A DNA stretch of 38,074 nt from NCBI GenBank assembly GCA_000433755.1, contig FR891242.1, forward strand, positions 1-38,074, given 5' to 3'. Of the stretch, positions 9,266-15,953 are shown one piece after another; the stretch's first letter is position 1; each line of letters opens with the position of its first letter. A program made the translations under genes and the position numbers. The notes beneath the pieces are model-generated. The model was not told the origin of the DNA, did not search any database, and saw only the letters and a program-made list of their open reading frames with translations. This DNA comes from Clostridium sp. CAG:465 (GTDB lineage Bacteria; Bacillota; Clostridia; TANB77; CAG-465).

Positions 9266-9448
9266 ATGGATAATTTAAATCAAATTGAAATTCAAAACAT
9301 TAGACACATTTGTGGACACACTGCAAGTTTTTGCGACAAAATAAACTACTTTAAAACTCTTACTCAAGATCAAAATATTACAGAAGTTCTAGATAGTATA
9401 TGCAATACATGTACTACAATAAAATCAGAACTTTCAAATATGTTATAG
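9266..9448 (+). CDS. small CotF-like / spore-coat-associated helical protein
   Basis: A 60-residue protein with three cysteine-bearing helical stretches (IRHICGHT, DSICNTC). It resembles the short proteins that precede CotF-type coat proteins in Clostridia, with a pattern like N-I-R-H-x-x-G-H followed by helices. The ATG is preceded by AAAGGAGG. It is followed 12 nt later by a CotF-like gene, so the two are cotranscribed. Likely function is structural in the spore coat; this rests on resemblance and context, not on a catalytic motif. Confidence 0.6.
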   Translation: MDNLNQIEIQNIRHICGHTASFCDKINYFKTLTQDQNITEVLDSICNTCTTIKSELSNML

Positions 9449-9460
9449 GAGGTTAAAATT

Positions 9461-9706
9461 ATGAATGAAAAATTAGCAATGGATTCTGTACTTTCATGTA
9501 CAAACTCAATAATCACACTACTTAATTATTCTATACAACAAGCAAATAACAAAAATTTTAGAGATACACTTATTGAACAGAGAAATACTTTAGAAAATTT
9601 ACAATGGAAGGTTTATTTAATTGATAAAGAAAAAGGATATTATATACCAGCTGCTCCTGCAGGTCAGGCAGATATTGAACAAGTAAAACAAGCTATAAGT
9701 CAATAA
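9461..9706 (+). CDS. CotF-family spore coat protein
   Basis: An 81-residue helical protein. It follows the CotF pattern: an early helix (KLAMDSVLSCTNSIITLLNYSI), a second helix (FRDTLIEQRNTLENLQWKVY) and a Gly-Tyr-Tyr-x-Pro turn (KGYYIPA), then a final ADIEQVKQAIS helix. CotF proteins are minor structural components of the spore coat with a ferritin-like helical fold. Ribosome site AGGAGG lies just before the ATG. The transcription unit ends at the hairpin at 9751. Confidence 0.72.
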   Translation: MNEKLAMDSVLSCTNSIITLLNYSIQQANNKNFRDTLIEQRNTLENLQWKVYLIDKEKGYYIPAAPAGQADIEQVKQAISQ

Positions 9707-9750
9707 CATATGAAACGTTCTATGTAAAAGAAAATTAGTTATACTTTTTG

Positions 9751-9786
9751 GGCACTATAATAATTAAATTTATAGTGTCTTTTTTT
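9751..9786 (+). terminator. terminator of the coat protein pair
   Basis: A 9-bp stem (9751-9759 with 9771-9779, one G-U pair) followed by a run of seven T. Confidence 0.8.
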
Positions 9787-9810
9787 ACATACTCCCACTC
9801 TTTAACCAAA

Positions 9811-9845
9811 GAAAAAAGACTATGATTTTCTAATTATTCATAGTC
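9811..9845 (-). terminator. terminator of the mrnC operon
   Basis: An 8-bp perfect stem (9818-9825 with 9838-9845); on the minus strand it is followed by six T. It faces the plus-strand terminator just upstream, as expected for converging units. Confidence 0.8.
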
Positions 9846-9877
9846 AATTTTAAGTTAAATATGTATTCGAATATATT

Positions 9878-10390
9878 TTATCTTAATTTTTGTTTTGATT
9901 TTTCTTCTTTTGGTCTTGCTGGAATAGTTTTACTTTCATTATCTGCTACATTCTTAACTTTTGTACCTAATGTCTTTTTAACATCCTTTTTCTCTTTTAA
10001 ATTTTCTCTTTGAGGTTCAACAGATATTGTACGAGCTAATTCGTCCTTTTCTCTTCGTTTTATAATTGGATTTAATTGATATTTAATAAAATACTCAATA
10101 TACATATTTCTAGCCTCTTCACGTTTTATCTTTTTTCTTGACTTTTGTGAATCAGTAGAACTAACCATAAAAAATTCTCCATCTTCAAATACAAGCTGTT
10201 CTTCTCCATCTGTGAATATTACTCTGTTACTATTATCAGAAATATCAATTTTTTCAATTGCTCCTTCAAAATTTAAAGACTCTTCAATTCTTTTTTTATC
10301 TTCTGGCGTAAGATTTTTATTTTTATCTAAATTATCAATTATTTCTTTTACATTATAATCAATTGGAACATTTTTGTTATCTGATGACAT
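9878..10390 (-). CDS. hypothetical charged protein following mrnC
   Basis: I do not recognise this 170-residue protein. It is hydrophilic, rich in Lys, Glu and Asp, with no signal peptide or membrane segment. The N-terminal third looks helical (NVKEIIDNLDKN). A short beta-like core follows (RVIFTDGEEQLVFEDGEFFMV), then a helix (EEARNMYIEYFIKYQL) and a disordered basic tail ending KSKQKLR. The ATG has AAGGAGG. It lies 12 nt after mrnC and shares its promoter and terminator. The basic tail and the link to mini-RNase III make an RNA- or ribosome-related role possible, but this is only a guess from context. Confidence 0.75.
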   Translation of the reverse strand: MSSDNKNVPIDYNVKEIIDNLDKNKNLTPEDKKRIEESLNFEGAIEKIDISDNSNRVIFTDGEEQLVFEDGEFFMVSSTDSQKSRKKIKREEARNMYIEYFIKYQLNPIIKRREKDELARTISVEPQRENLKEKKDVKKTLGTKVKNVADNESKTIPARPKEEKSKQKLR

Positions 10391-10402
10391 ATTTTTTCCT
10401 CC

Positions 10403-10798
10403 TTAATCAAAACATTTTATACACTCTGATACTAAAAAATCTAATCTTTTTATATCTCTTTTTACATATAAATAACCAATCAAAGCTTCAAAGCCAGTTG
10501 ATTTTTTATATTCTATAACATCAACATTTTTAGATACACTGTGAATACTTGTATTTCTTCCTCTTTTATACACATCAATTTCTTCTTCAGATAATATATC
10601 CATTATTTTATCTATTGTTGATGATTGACCTTTTGCACTTACGTATTTTATAGAATCTCTATGTAATAATCCTGTTTTTCTATTGTTTTGCGCTGCAAGA
10701 TATGATCTTATATACACATTATATACTGCATCTCCAATAAAAGCTAAAGTTTGCATTGATACAGTTTGTAAATCAATTTTATCTATAAATTCATCCAT
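10403..10798 (-). CDS. mrnC: Mini-ribonuclease 3
   Basis: Mini-RNase III matures the ends of 23S rRNA in Firmicutes. It has the RNase III catalytic domain but no double-stranded RNA-binding domain. The 131-residue product shows FIGDAVYNVYIR with catalytic Asp23 (the same position as in Bacillus), RGRNTS, and STGFEALIGYLY, which carries the second acidic metal ligand. I set the start at the ATG at 10798. An upstream in-frame GTG at 10822 would lie only a few bases from the -10 box and has no ribosome site. The usual cysS neighbour is absent. Confidence 0.93.
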   Translation of the reverse strand: MDEFIDKIDLQTVSMQTLAFIGDAVYNVYIRSYLAAQNNRKTGLLHRDSIKYVSAKGQSSTIDKIMDILSEEEIDVYKRGRNTSIHSVSKNVDVIEYKKSTGFEALIGYLYVKRDIKRLDFLVSECIKCFD

Positions 10799-10823
10799 TT
10801 TCTTTTTTCCTTTATACACCATA

Positions 10824-10852
10824 ATTATATATTATTTACAAATATTTTTCAA
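10824..10852 (-). promoter_or_regulatory. sigma-A promoter of mrnC
   Basis: Minus strand TTGAAA (10852-10847), 17-bp spacer, TATAAT (10829-10824). The predicted transcript start near 10817 rules out the GTG at 10822 as the mrnC start. Confidence 0.55.
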
Positions 10853-10879
10853 CATATTAAAAAAAATATTAATAATATA

Positions 10880-10909
10880 TTGAAAAAAGTTTTTATTTAG
10901 TGATATAAT
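10880..10909 (+). promoter_or_regulatory. sigma-A promoter of the DUF4190-like pair
   Basis: TTGAAA (10880-10885), 18-bp spacer, TATAAT (10904-10909) preceded by TGA. It lies back to back with the mrnC promoter. Confidence 0.55.
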
Positions 10910-10947
10910 TTAATGTATATATAATGTCTTGTCCGGAGGTGATAATC

Positions 10948-11202
10948 GTGGAAGAAAATCAAAAAAAATCAAGTGGCAAAGCTACTGCGTCATTAATATT
11001 AGGAATAATTAGCCTTGTAGCATGGCTTTTACCATTAATTGGCTACCCAGTATCTATTGTTGGGTTATGCCTTGGAATTTCCAATGTAAAAAAAGAAAAA
11101 GATACTTTTTCAAAAGTTGGGATTATTTTATCAGCTATCGGACTTGGAATTACAGCTATAAACTCAATAGCTGGAGTAATAATTGCATTAAAGCAATTAT
11201 AA
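10948..11202 (+). CDS. small DUF4190-like membrane protein
   Basis: An 84-residue protein with a short charged N-terminus and two or three membrane segments. The repeat-like pattern ASLILGIISLVAW...GYPVSIVGLCLGI...KVGIILSAIGLGI is that of the DUF4190 family, small membrane proteins of unknown function. The GTG start at 10948 has GGAGG at 8-nt spacing, a better fit than the ATG at 10924, which lies upstream of that site. The next gene is a paralogue. Function unknown. Confidence 0.75.
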   Translation: MEENQKKSSGKATASLILGIISLVAWLLPLIGYPVSIVGLCLGISNVKKEKDTFSKVGIILSAIGLGITAINSIAGVIIALKQL

Positions 11203-11229
11203 TTTATATTTTTTGAAAGGATGATATTT

Positions 11230-11649
11230 ATGGAAGAAACTAAGGAAACTACAAAAAAAACTACTACTACAAAAAAAGCTGCGCCAAAATCTGCAGCAAA
11301 AAAAACAACTGCTAAGAAGACAACTACTAAAGCAAAAGCTGCAAGTACCACTTCTAGCAAAAGTGAAAAAATTAATGTAACTGCAACACCAAAAAAAGAA
11401 AGTAAAACAACTAAAGAATCTACTAATGTAACTCAAGAAATTGATGCATTCGCTGCTATTTCTCTTATTCTTGGATTTGCAAGTATGATAACTTGGTTAT
11501 ACCCTCTTCTTGGTGTAGCTGTTGCAATACCAGGTCTATCAATTGGTATAGTTACTCATGAAACAAAAAGAAGTAATTATTCACTTATTGGAATTGTAAT
11601 GAGTTTAGTTGGTATTATTTTATCAATAATTAAAGCTTTTTCAGCATAA
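11230..11649 (+). CDS. DUF4190-like membrane protein with histone-like Lys/Thr/Ala tail
   Basis: A 139-residue protein with two unlike halves. Residues 1 to about 65 are a low-complexity cytosolic-type tail of Lys, Thr, Ala and Ser (KKTTAKKTTTKAKAA), resembling bacterial histone H1-like or AlgP-type tails. Residues about 70-139 hold membrane segments whose pattern (ISLILGFASMITWLYPLLG...GLSIGI...LIGIVMSLVGI) matches the preceding gene, so the pair arose by duplication. The ATG at 11230 is preceded by AAAGG. The tail could bind nucleic acid, teichoic acid or another polyanion next to the membrane; this is inference only. Confidence 0.75.
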   Translation: MEETKETTKKTTTTKKAAPKSAAKKTTAKKTTTKAKAASTTSSKSEKINVTATPKKESKTTKESTNVTQEIDAFAAISLILGFASMITWLYPLLGVAVAIPGLSIGIVTHETKRSNYSLIGIVMSLVGIILSIIKAFSA

Positions 11650-11677
11650 AAAAGATGGAGAAAACTCCATCTTTTTT
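11648..11677. terminator. bidirectional terminator between the membrane pair and groEL
   Basis: A 13-bp stem with A and T arms (11648-11660 with 11665-11677, A4 loop). It overlaps both stop-codon regions and works in either direction for the converging units. Confidence 0.85.
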
Positions 11678-13304
11678 AATACATTCCCATTTCAGGTGAA
11701 TGACCACTACAATTACAATTTTTTTCTTCTTTTTTATCAGCAACTAATGTTTCTGTAGTTATAACCATAGAAGCAATTGAAGCTGCATTTTGAAGTGCAC
11801 TTCTTGTAACCTTTGTTGGATCAACAATTCCGTTTTTCTTCATGTCAACATATTCATCATGTAAAGCATCATATCCTATTCCTTTATCAGATGACATTAC
11901 TTTTTCAACTATTACTGCTCCTTCAACTCCAGCGTTATATGCTATTTGCCTTATAGGTGCTTCTAAAGCTTTTACAATCATACTTACACCTAACTTTTCA
12001 TCTGTATCTTTAATACTCTCTTCTAATTTTTTAACTTCTGGTAGAATATTTATATATGCTGTTCCACCACCAGAAACAATACCTTCTTCAACTGCGGCTT
12101 TAGTAGCAGCAAGAGCATCTTCAATTCTTAATTTTTTCTCTTTCATTTCAGTTTCTGTTGCTGCACCTACAGCAATAACTGCTACACCACCTACAAGTTT
12201 AGCAAGTCTTTCTTCTAATTTTTCTCTGTCAAAATCAGAAGTTGAATTTGCAATTTGTGCACGTAATTCAGAAACTCTTAGATCAAGTCTATCTTTATCT
12301 GAATATCCATCAATTATAATAGTATTTTCTTTTTCAACTTTTACTTGCTTTGCTCTACCTAACTTATCAATAGTTGTATTTTGAAGTTCAAGTCCAAGTT
12401 CAGAAGAAATAACTTCACCACCTGTAAGAGCCGCTATATCTTGTAGCATTTCTTTTCTTCTATCTCCAAATCCAGGGGCTTTTACTGCAACACATGTAAA
12501 TGTTCCTCTTAATTTATTTACAACAAGTGTTGTTAATGCTTCACCTTCAACATCATCTGCAATTATTAATAACTTTTTACCTTGTTCAGCTATTTTTTCA
12601 AGAATTGGTAATATTTCTTGTATAGATGATATCTTCTTATCAGTTATTAATATATATGGTTCATCAAGTACGGCTTCCATTTTATCTGTATCAGTTACCA
12701 TATATGAAGATAAATATCCTCTATCAAATTGCATTCCTTCTACTACTTCAAGTTCAGTATCCATAGTTTTTGATTCTTCAATTGTAATAACTCCCTCTTT
12801 ACTTACTTTTTCCATAGCTTCAGAAATTAATTCACCAATTTTTTCATCATTTGCAGATATACTTGCAACTCTTGCTATATCTTCTTTTCCACTTACAGGA
12901 GTTGATATTTTTCTGATTTCGCTAGTTGCCAAATCAACAGCTTCTTTAATTCCTCTTTTTACAATAACAGGATTTGCACCAGCTAAAACATTCTTAAGTC
13001 CTTCTTTTATCATAGCTTGTGCAAGTACTGTTGCTGTTGTAGTACCATCACCTGCAACATCATTAGTCTTAGTAGCTACTTCCTTTACAAGCTCTGCTCC
13101 CATATTTTCAAAAGCATCTTCTAGTTCTATTTCCTTTGCAATAGATACTCCATCATTTGTTATTAAAGGTGCTCCAAAAGATTTTCCTAAAACAACATTT
13201 CTTCCTTTTGGTCCAAGTGTAACCTTTACAGCATCAGCTAAAGTATCAACACCTCTTTCTAAAGCTTCTTTTGCTTCTCTACCAAATAACAATTCTTTTG
13301 CCAT
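11676..13304 (-). CDS. groEL: chaperonin GroEL (60 kDa)
   Basis: ATP-driven folding chamber subunit. The 542-residue sequence has the expected MAKELLFGREAKEALERGVD start, LGPKGRNVVL, GDGTTTATVLAQ (ATPase site), and the apical and intermediate domains throughout. The ATG at 13304 follows AAGGGGGAA and gives the standard family start; upstream in-frame codons are not needed. The C-terminus differs from the usual Gly-Gly-Met repeat: it ends EEKNCNCSGHSPEMGMY, with two cysteines and a histidine. It is cotranscribed with groES from a CIRCE-controlled promoter. Codons and base composition are less AT-rich than neighbours, as expected for a highly expressed gene. Confidence 0.99.
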   Translation of the reverse strand: MAKELLFGREAKEALERGVDTLADAVKVTLGPKGRNVVLGKSFGAPLITNDGVSIAKEIELEDAFENMGAELVKEVATKTNDVAGDGTTTATVLAQAMIKEGLKNVLAGANPVIVKRGIKEAVDLATSEIRKISTPVSGKEDIARVASISANDEKIGELISEAMEKVSKEGVITIEESKTMDTELEVVEGMQFDRGYLSSYMVTDTDKMEAVLDEPYILITDKKISSIQEILPILEKIAEQGKKLLIIADDVEGEALTTLVVNKLRGTFTCVAVKAPGFGDRRKEMLQDIAALTGGEVISSELGLELQNTTIDKLGRAKQVKVEKENTIIIDGYSDKDRLDLRVSELRAQIANSTSDFDREKLEERLAKLVGGVAVIAVGAATETEMKEKKLRIEDALAATKAAVEEGIVSGGGTAYINILPEVKKLEESIKDTDEKLGVSMIVKALEAPIRQIAYNAGVEGAVIVEKVMSSDKGIGYDALHDEYVDMKKNGIVDPTKVTRSALQNAASIASMVITTETLVADKKEEKNCNCSGHSPEMGMY

Positions 13305-13317
13305 TAAAAATTCCCCC

Positions 13318-13599
13318 TTATTCTTCAACAGCTAATATATCACTTTGTTTGTATATTGTATATTCTTCATCATTATATTTAATTTGTGTACCTGCATATT
13401 TAGAACATACAACTCTATCTCCTACTTTAACATTCATTGTAACTTGTTTGCCGTCAACAACACCCCCAGGTCCAACTGCTACAACCTCTGCAATTTCAGA
13501 TTTTTCTTTTGCAGAACTAGGTAAAACAATTCCTGCTTTCGTAACCTCTTCTGCTTCTACAGCCTTTACTATCACTCTATCCTCTAATGGTCTTAACAA
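13318..13599 (-). CDS. groES: co-chaperonin GroES (10 kDa)
   Basis: Heptameric lid of the GroEL chamber. The 93-residue product contains RPLEDRVIVK at the N-terminus and the mobile-loop region TKAGIVLPSSAKEKSE. The C-terminus is DILAVEE. I propose a TTG start at 13599: AGGAGG lies 8 nt upstream, and the resulting start (M)LRPLEDRV matches the family. The in-frame GTG at 13608 overlaps the ribosome site and cannot be used. It is first gene of groES-groEL. Confidence 0.97.
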   Translation of the reverse strand: MLRPLEDRVIVKAVEAEEVTKAGIVLPSSAKEKSEIAEVVAVGPGGVVDGKQVTMNVKVGDRVVCSKYAGTQIKYNDEEYTIYKQSDILAVEE

Positions 13600-13644
13600 A
13601 ACAAACACCTCCTATATATACATATATATTCAAAAAATATATTT

Positions 13645-13671
13645 TTAGCACTCTCTTATCTTAAGTGCTAA
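13645..13671. promoter_or_regulatory. CIRCE element (HrcA operator)
   Basis: TTAGCACTC, nine bases, AAGTGCTAA, which is the canonical CIRCE inverted repeat with one mismatch in the second arm (A instead of G). It lies directly downstream of the groES -10 box, overlapping the expected transcript start. It implies HrcA repression relieved by heat; hrcA itself is not in the window. Confidence 0.95.
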
Positions 13672-13674
13672 ATC

Positions 13675-13703
13675 ATTATATCACAATTTATATTTACTTT
13701 CAA
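13675..13703 (-). promoter_or_regulatory. sigma-A promoter of groES-groEL
   Basis: Minus strand TTGAAA (13703-13698), 17-bp spacer, TATAAT (13680-13675) with extended TGA; the CIRCE element follows 3 nt later. Confidence 0.85.
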
Positions 13704-13723
13704 TATATTTTTTAATAAAAATC

Positions 13724-13762
13724 AGAAAAAAAACATTGGTGCAAAAAATTACACCAATGTTT
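13724..13762 (-). terminator. terminator of the Clp/FtsH chimera gene
   Basis: An 11-bp perfect stem (13731-13741 with 13752-13762) followed on the minus strand by a T run. It closes the single-gene unit before the groESL promoter. Confidence 0.85.
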
Positions 13763-13778
13763 ATAACTTAACATACTT

Positions 13779-15803
13779 TTATACTTTCATTTCATTCCTT
13801 TCAAATGCTTCAGTTATCTCCTGAACTGATATTATGCCTTTCTTCATAAGAAGATTTACAATGATATCAAGTTTATCCTTATTCTTGGTAAGGAATTTCT
13901 TTGTATCATCATAGACCTTTTTCATGATTTCACTTATTCTATCATTTACTTTATCAACCGCTGCTGGACTCATATTATGTCCATTTGAGTTATAATCATA
14001 AAGACTGATATTAGTATAGATATCATTATCCATGCCCATTTCAATTATCATACTCCGTATAATTGATGTAGCATTTTCCAGATCTGAAGAAGCACCAAAG
14101 TCCCAATCTTTAGAAACAAACTCCTGTGATACACGACCTGCTAAGCTCATAGAAGCTTTTTCCATAACTGCTTTTCTTGTAACAGGAGCAAAACAATCAT
14201 TTGGCTCAGATATTGTCGCACCAAGATAATCAGATGTTGGAATGATAGATACAATTTTTAAATCATCCCTTAAATTATACTTTGACATTAACTTGTATAA
14301 AGCGTGACCTGCTTCATGATATGCTGTTGATAACTTATCTTTACGCTTCATGCTTTTAAACATGTCATAATTTGCTTTGAAAACTTTATCAACATCAACA
14401 CGCTTAACAGCTTTTCTTCTTGCAAGTTTTGCCATAGCAGAAGCTCTATCTACAAGATCAATAGTTAGATCAGGGTTATTACCATAATAATTCATTGCCT
14501 TTGCAGTTATTATAGCGTAATTTAATACATCATCATCCATGGATACCTTATGGTAATCCGTAATGGATTTTACCCTTAATGCCACCATATCTTTGACTTC
14601 TGAAAGTTTTGGTTCTTTTACTGATATTTTTTCAAATCTTCGTTTGAAAGCAGGATCAACAGCAAAATACCTTTCATATTCAATATTTGTTGTTGAACCA
14701 ATGAATACAACATCATCACGAGCCAAAATAGGTTTTAGAGAACCACTTAAATCAGGTCCGCTGTTTTCTCCACTACCGGTACCAAGTATTTGATGAATTT
14801 CATCGATAAATATTATAATATTACTTGTTGTCTTTAAAAATTGAATGAGATGCTGAATCTTAAGTTCAAACTCACCCCTGTACTTTGTACCAGCGACCAT
14901 GCCAGTCAAGTTTAATGACACAACTTTATAGTTCTTAAACTCTCTTGGACATTTTCCATTTACAATTTGAATGGTAATTGCTTCAACAATTGCCGTTTTA
15001 CCGACACCAGCGTCACCAACCAAGATAGCATTTCTCTTTGTCTTTTTAGAAAAGATATTCCAGACCTGCTTAATTTCTTTGTCACGACCAAGGATCTGAC
15101 ATTCCTCACCCTTAAAGTACTGCTCATTTAATATTTCACAACAGCTCTTAAGAGTTTCTGGAATAGAAACGGTATTATTTTTATTAAGATTATAAATAGT
15201 TGCGTTCATGGCTAACATATTTACGAGCTCCGAAATATCAAATTCAAATTTTTCTAAAAGACGCTTAAAACTGCAATCCTCTAAAGTTAAAATTGAATAA
15301 AGAAGATTTTCTTCATCGATAAAATCCTGCCCATTTGAAAGGCATCTTTGATATGCGTCCTCAAATGCATTTTCAAGATTTGAAGAATATGGAATATTTT
15401 CATATTTTATATTTTGGATAAATGATGATTTATCAACAAAATAAATTATCTGTTTTTGAATTTGTGTATCAACACTTTCAGAATTAGATAAGTTTTTATC
15501 ATCTACCTCAATTTCCTTTTGAGTTTCTTCTGTATCAACTTCTTCTTCATCAGAAGAAAATTTTTTACCAGTTACATGCTCATAAAGTTCATCATTTCCG
15601 ATGGTTTCATATATCATTTTTTCACAATCAATTCCACATCCTGATTCAAAAAATAATCTTTGCAAGCAACTTGACCTATCCATAAGGATTGAAAGCCCCA
15701 TATGAACTGTACAAATTTCATCACTTCTGAAGTCTTCAGACAAATATATAGCCCGCTCAAATGCCTGATTTAATTTTCCTGACATATTATACATTTTACT
15801 CAT
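13779..15803 (-). CDS. Clp-type AAA+ ATPase fused to FtsH-type (M41) zinc protease
   Basis: A 674-residue chimera. Residues about 8-66 and 136-200 resemble the two repeats of a Clp N-domain, split by an acidic linker (about 84-112). Residues about 235-400 are a ClpA/B/C D1-type AAA+ module: Walker A GDAGVGKT (263-270), pore loop KYRGEFE (Tyr308), Walker B IFIDE (Asp334/Glu335) and arginine finger FKRRF (388-389). A lid region follows, then an M41 peptidase (about 485-674) with HEAGH (His496, Glu497, His500) and third zinc ligand Asp574 in ASSDLENAT. The first-His-to-Asp spacing of 78 is that of E. coli FtsH (417 to 495). There is no membrane segment, no second AAA module and no ClpP-docking loop. 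It is probably a soluble ATP-dependent protease, with Clp-style substrate entry feeding an FtsH-style chamber. The ATG follows AAGGAGG. Codons such as AAG, TTC and ATC are commoner than in neighbouring scpA. Substrates are unknown. Confidence 0.9.
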   Translation of the reverse strand: MSKMYNMSGKLNQAFERAIYLSEDFRSDEICTVHMGLSILMDRSSCLQRLFFESGCGIDCEKMIYETIGNDELYEHVTGKKFSSDEEEVDTEETQKEIEVDDKNLSNSESVDTQIQKQIIYFVDKSSFIQNIKYENIPYSSNLENAFEDAYQRCLSNGQDFIDEENLLYSILTLEDCSFKRLLEKFEFDISELVNMLAMNATIYNLNKNNTVSIPETLKSCCEILNEQYFKGEECQILGRDKEIKQVWNIFSKKTKRNAILVGDAGVGKTAIVEAITIQIVNGKCPREFKNYKVVSLNLTGMVAGTKYRGEFELKIQHLIQFLKTTSNIIIFIDEIHQILGTGSGENSGPDLSGSLKPILARDDVVFIGSTTNIEYERYFAVDPAFKRRFEKISVKEPKLSEVKDMVALRVKSITDYHKVSMDDDVLNYAIITAKAMNYYGNNPDLTIDLVDRASAMAKLARRKAVKRVDVDKVFKANYDMFKSMKRKDKLSTAYHEAGHALYKLMSKYNLRDDLKIVSIIPTSDYLGATISEPNDCFAPVTRKAVMEKASMSLAGRVSQEFVSKDWDFGASSDLENATSIIRSMIIEMGMDNDIYTNISLYDYNSNGHNMSPAAVDKVNDRISEIMKKVYDDTKKFLTKNKDKLDIIVNLLMKKGIISVQEITEAFERNEMKV

Positions 15804-15816
15804 AATAATGCCTCCT

Positions 15817-15881
15817 TATTTAAATTTAATTAAATTTAAATATCATTTTGCACAAAATGTTTGAGCAAATATATGATATTT
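15817..15881. promoter_or_regulatory. operator-like inverted repeats in the leader of the Clp/FtsH gene
   Basis: Two symmetric elements lie between the -10 box and the ribosome site. A perfect 26-bp AT palindrome spans 15817-15842. Overlapping it is an inverted repeat with AAATATCAT (15838-15846) and ATGATATTT (15873-15881) as outer arms, extended inward by TTTGC/GCAAA with a 3-nt bulge. It could bind a dimeric repressor or form an mRNA hairpin. It does not match CIRCE or the CtsR heptad. Confidence 0.45.
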
Positions 15882-15889
15882 ATGTAAAT

Positions 15890-15918
15890 ATAATACACTT
15901 TTTTTTCTCAAATGTCAA
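15890..15918 (-). promoter_or_regulatory. sigma-A promoter of the Clp/FtsH chimera gene
   Basis: Minus strand TTGACA (15918-15913), 17-bp spacer, TATTAT (15895-15890). The -35 is consensus. It directly follows the scpA terminator, giving the gene its own unit with a leader of about 80 nt. Confidence 0.75.
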
Positions 15919-15950
15919 GAAAAAGATAATACAATTGCTGTATTATCTTT
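15919..15950 (-). terminator. terminator of the recA-recX-deoD-scpA operon
   Basis: An 11-bp perfect stem (15922-15932 with 15940-15950), 3 nt past the scpA stop codon, with a T-rich tail that runs into the next promoter's -35. Confidence 0.75.
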
Positions 15951-15953
15951 AAA

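Noticed and set aside
11197..11436. Minus-strand Phe/Cys/Ser-rich frames opposite the Lys/Thr tail gene
   Set aside because: They are the complement of a low-complexity AAA/ACT-rich coding stretch and have no start signal.
11842..12384. A 180-codon plus-strand frame opposite groEL
   Set aside because: It is a shadow of the strongly biased groEL codons; the Ser/Ala-rich translation has no recognisable features.
13600..13608. GTG start for GroES
   Set aside because: The GTG is part of the AGGAGGTG ribosome site. The TTG at 13599 has correct spacing and gives the family N-terminus.
15838..15881. CtsR or HrcA binding site upstream of the Clp/FtsH gene
   Set aside because: Neither the GGTCAAA direct repeat nor the TTAGCACTC-N9-GAGTGCTAA motif is present there.
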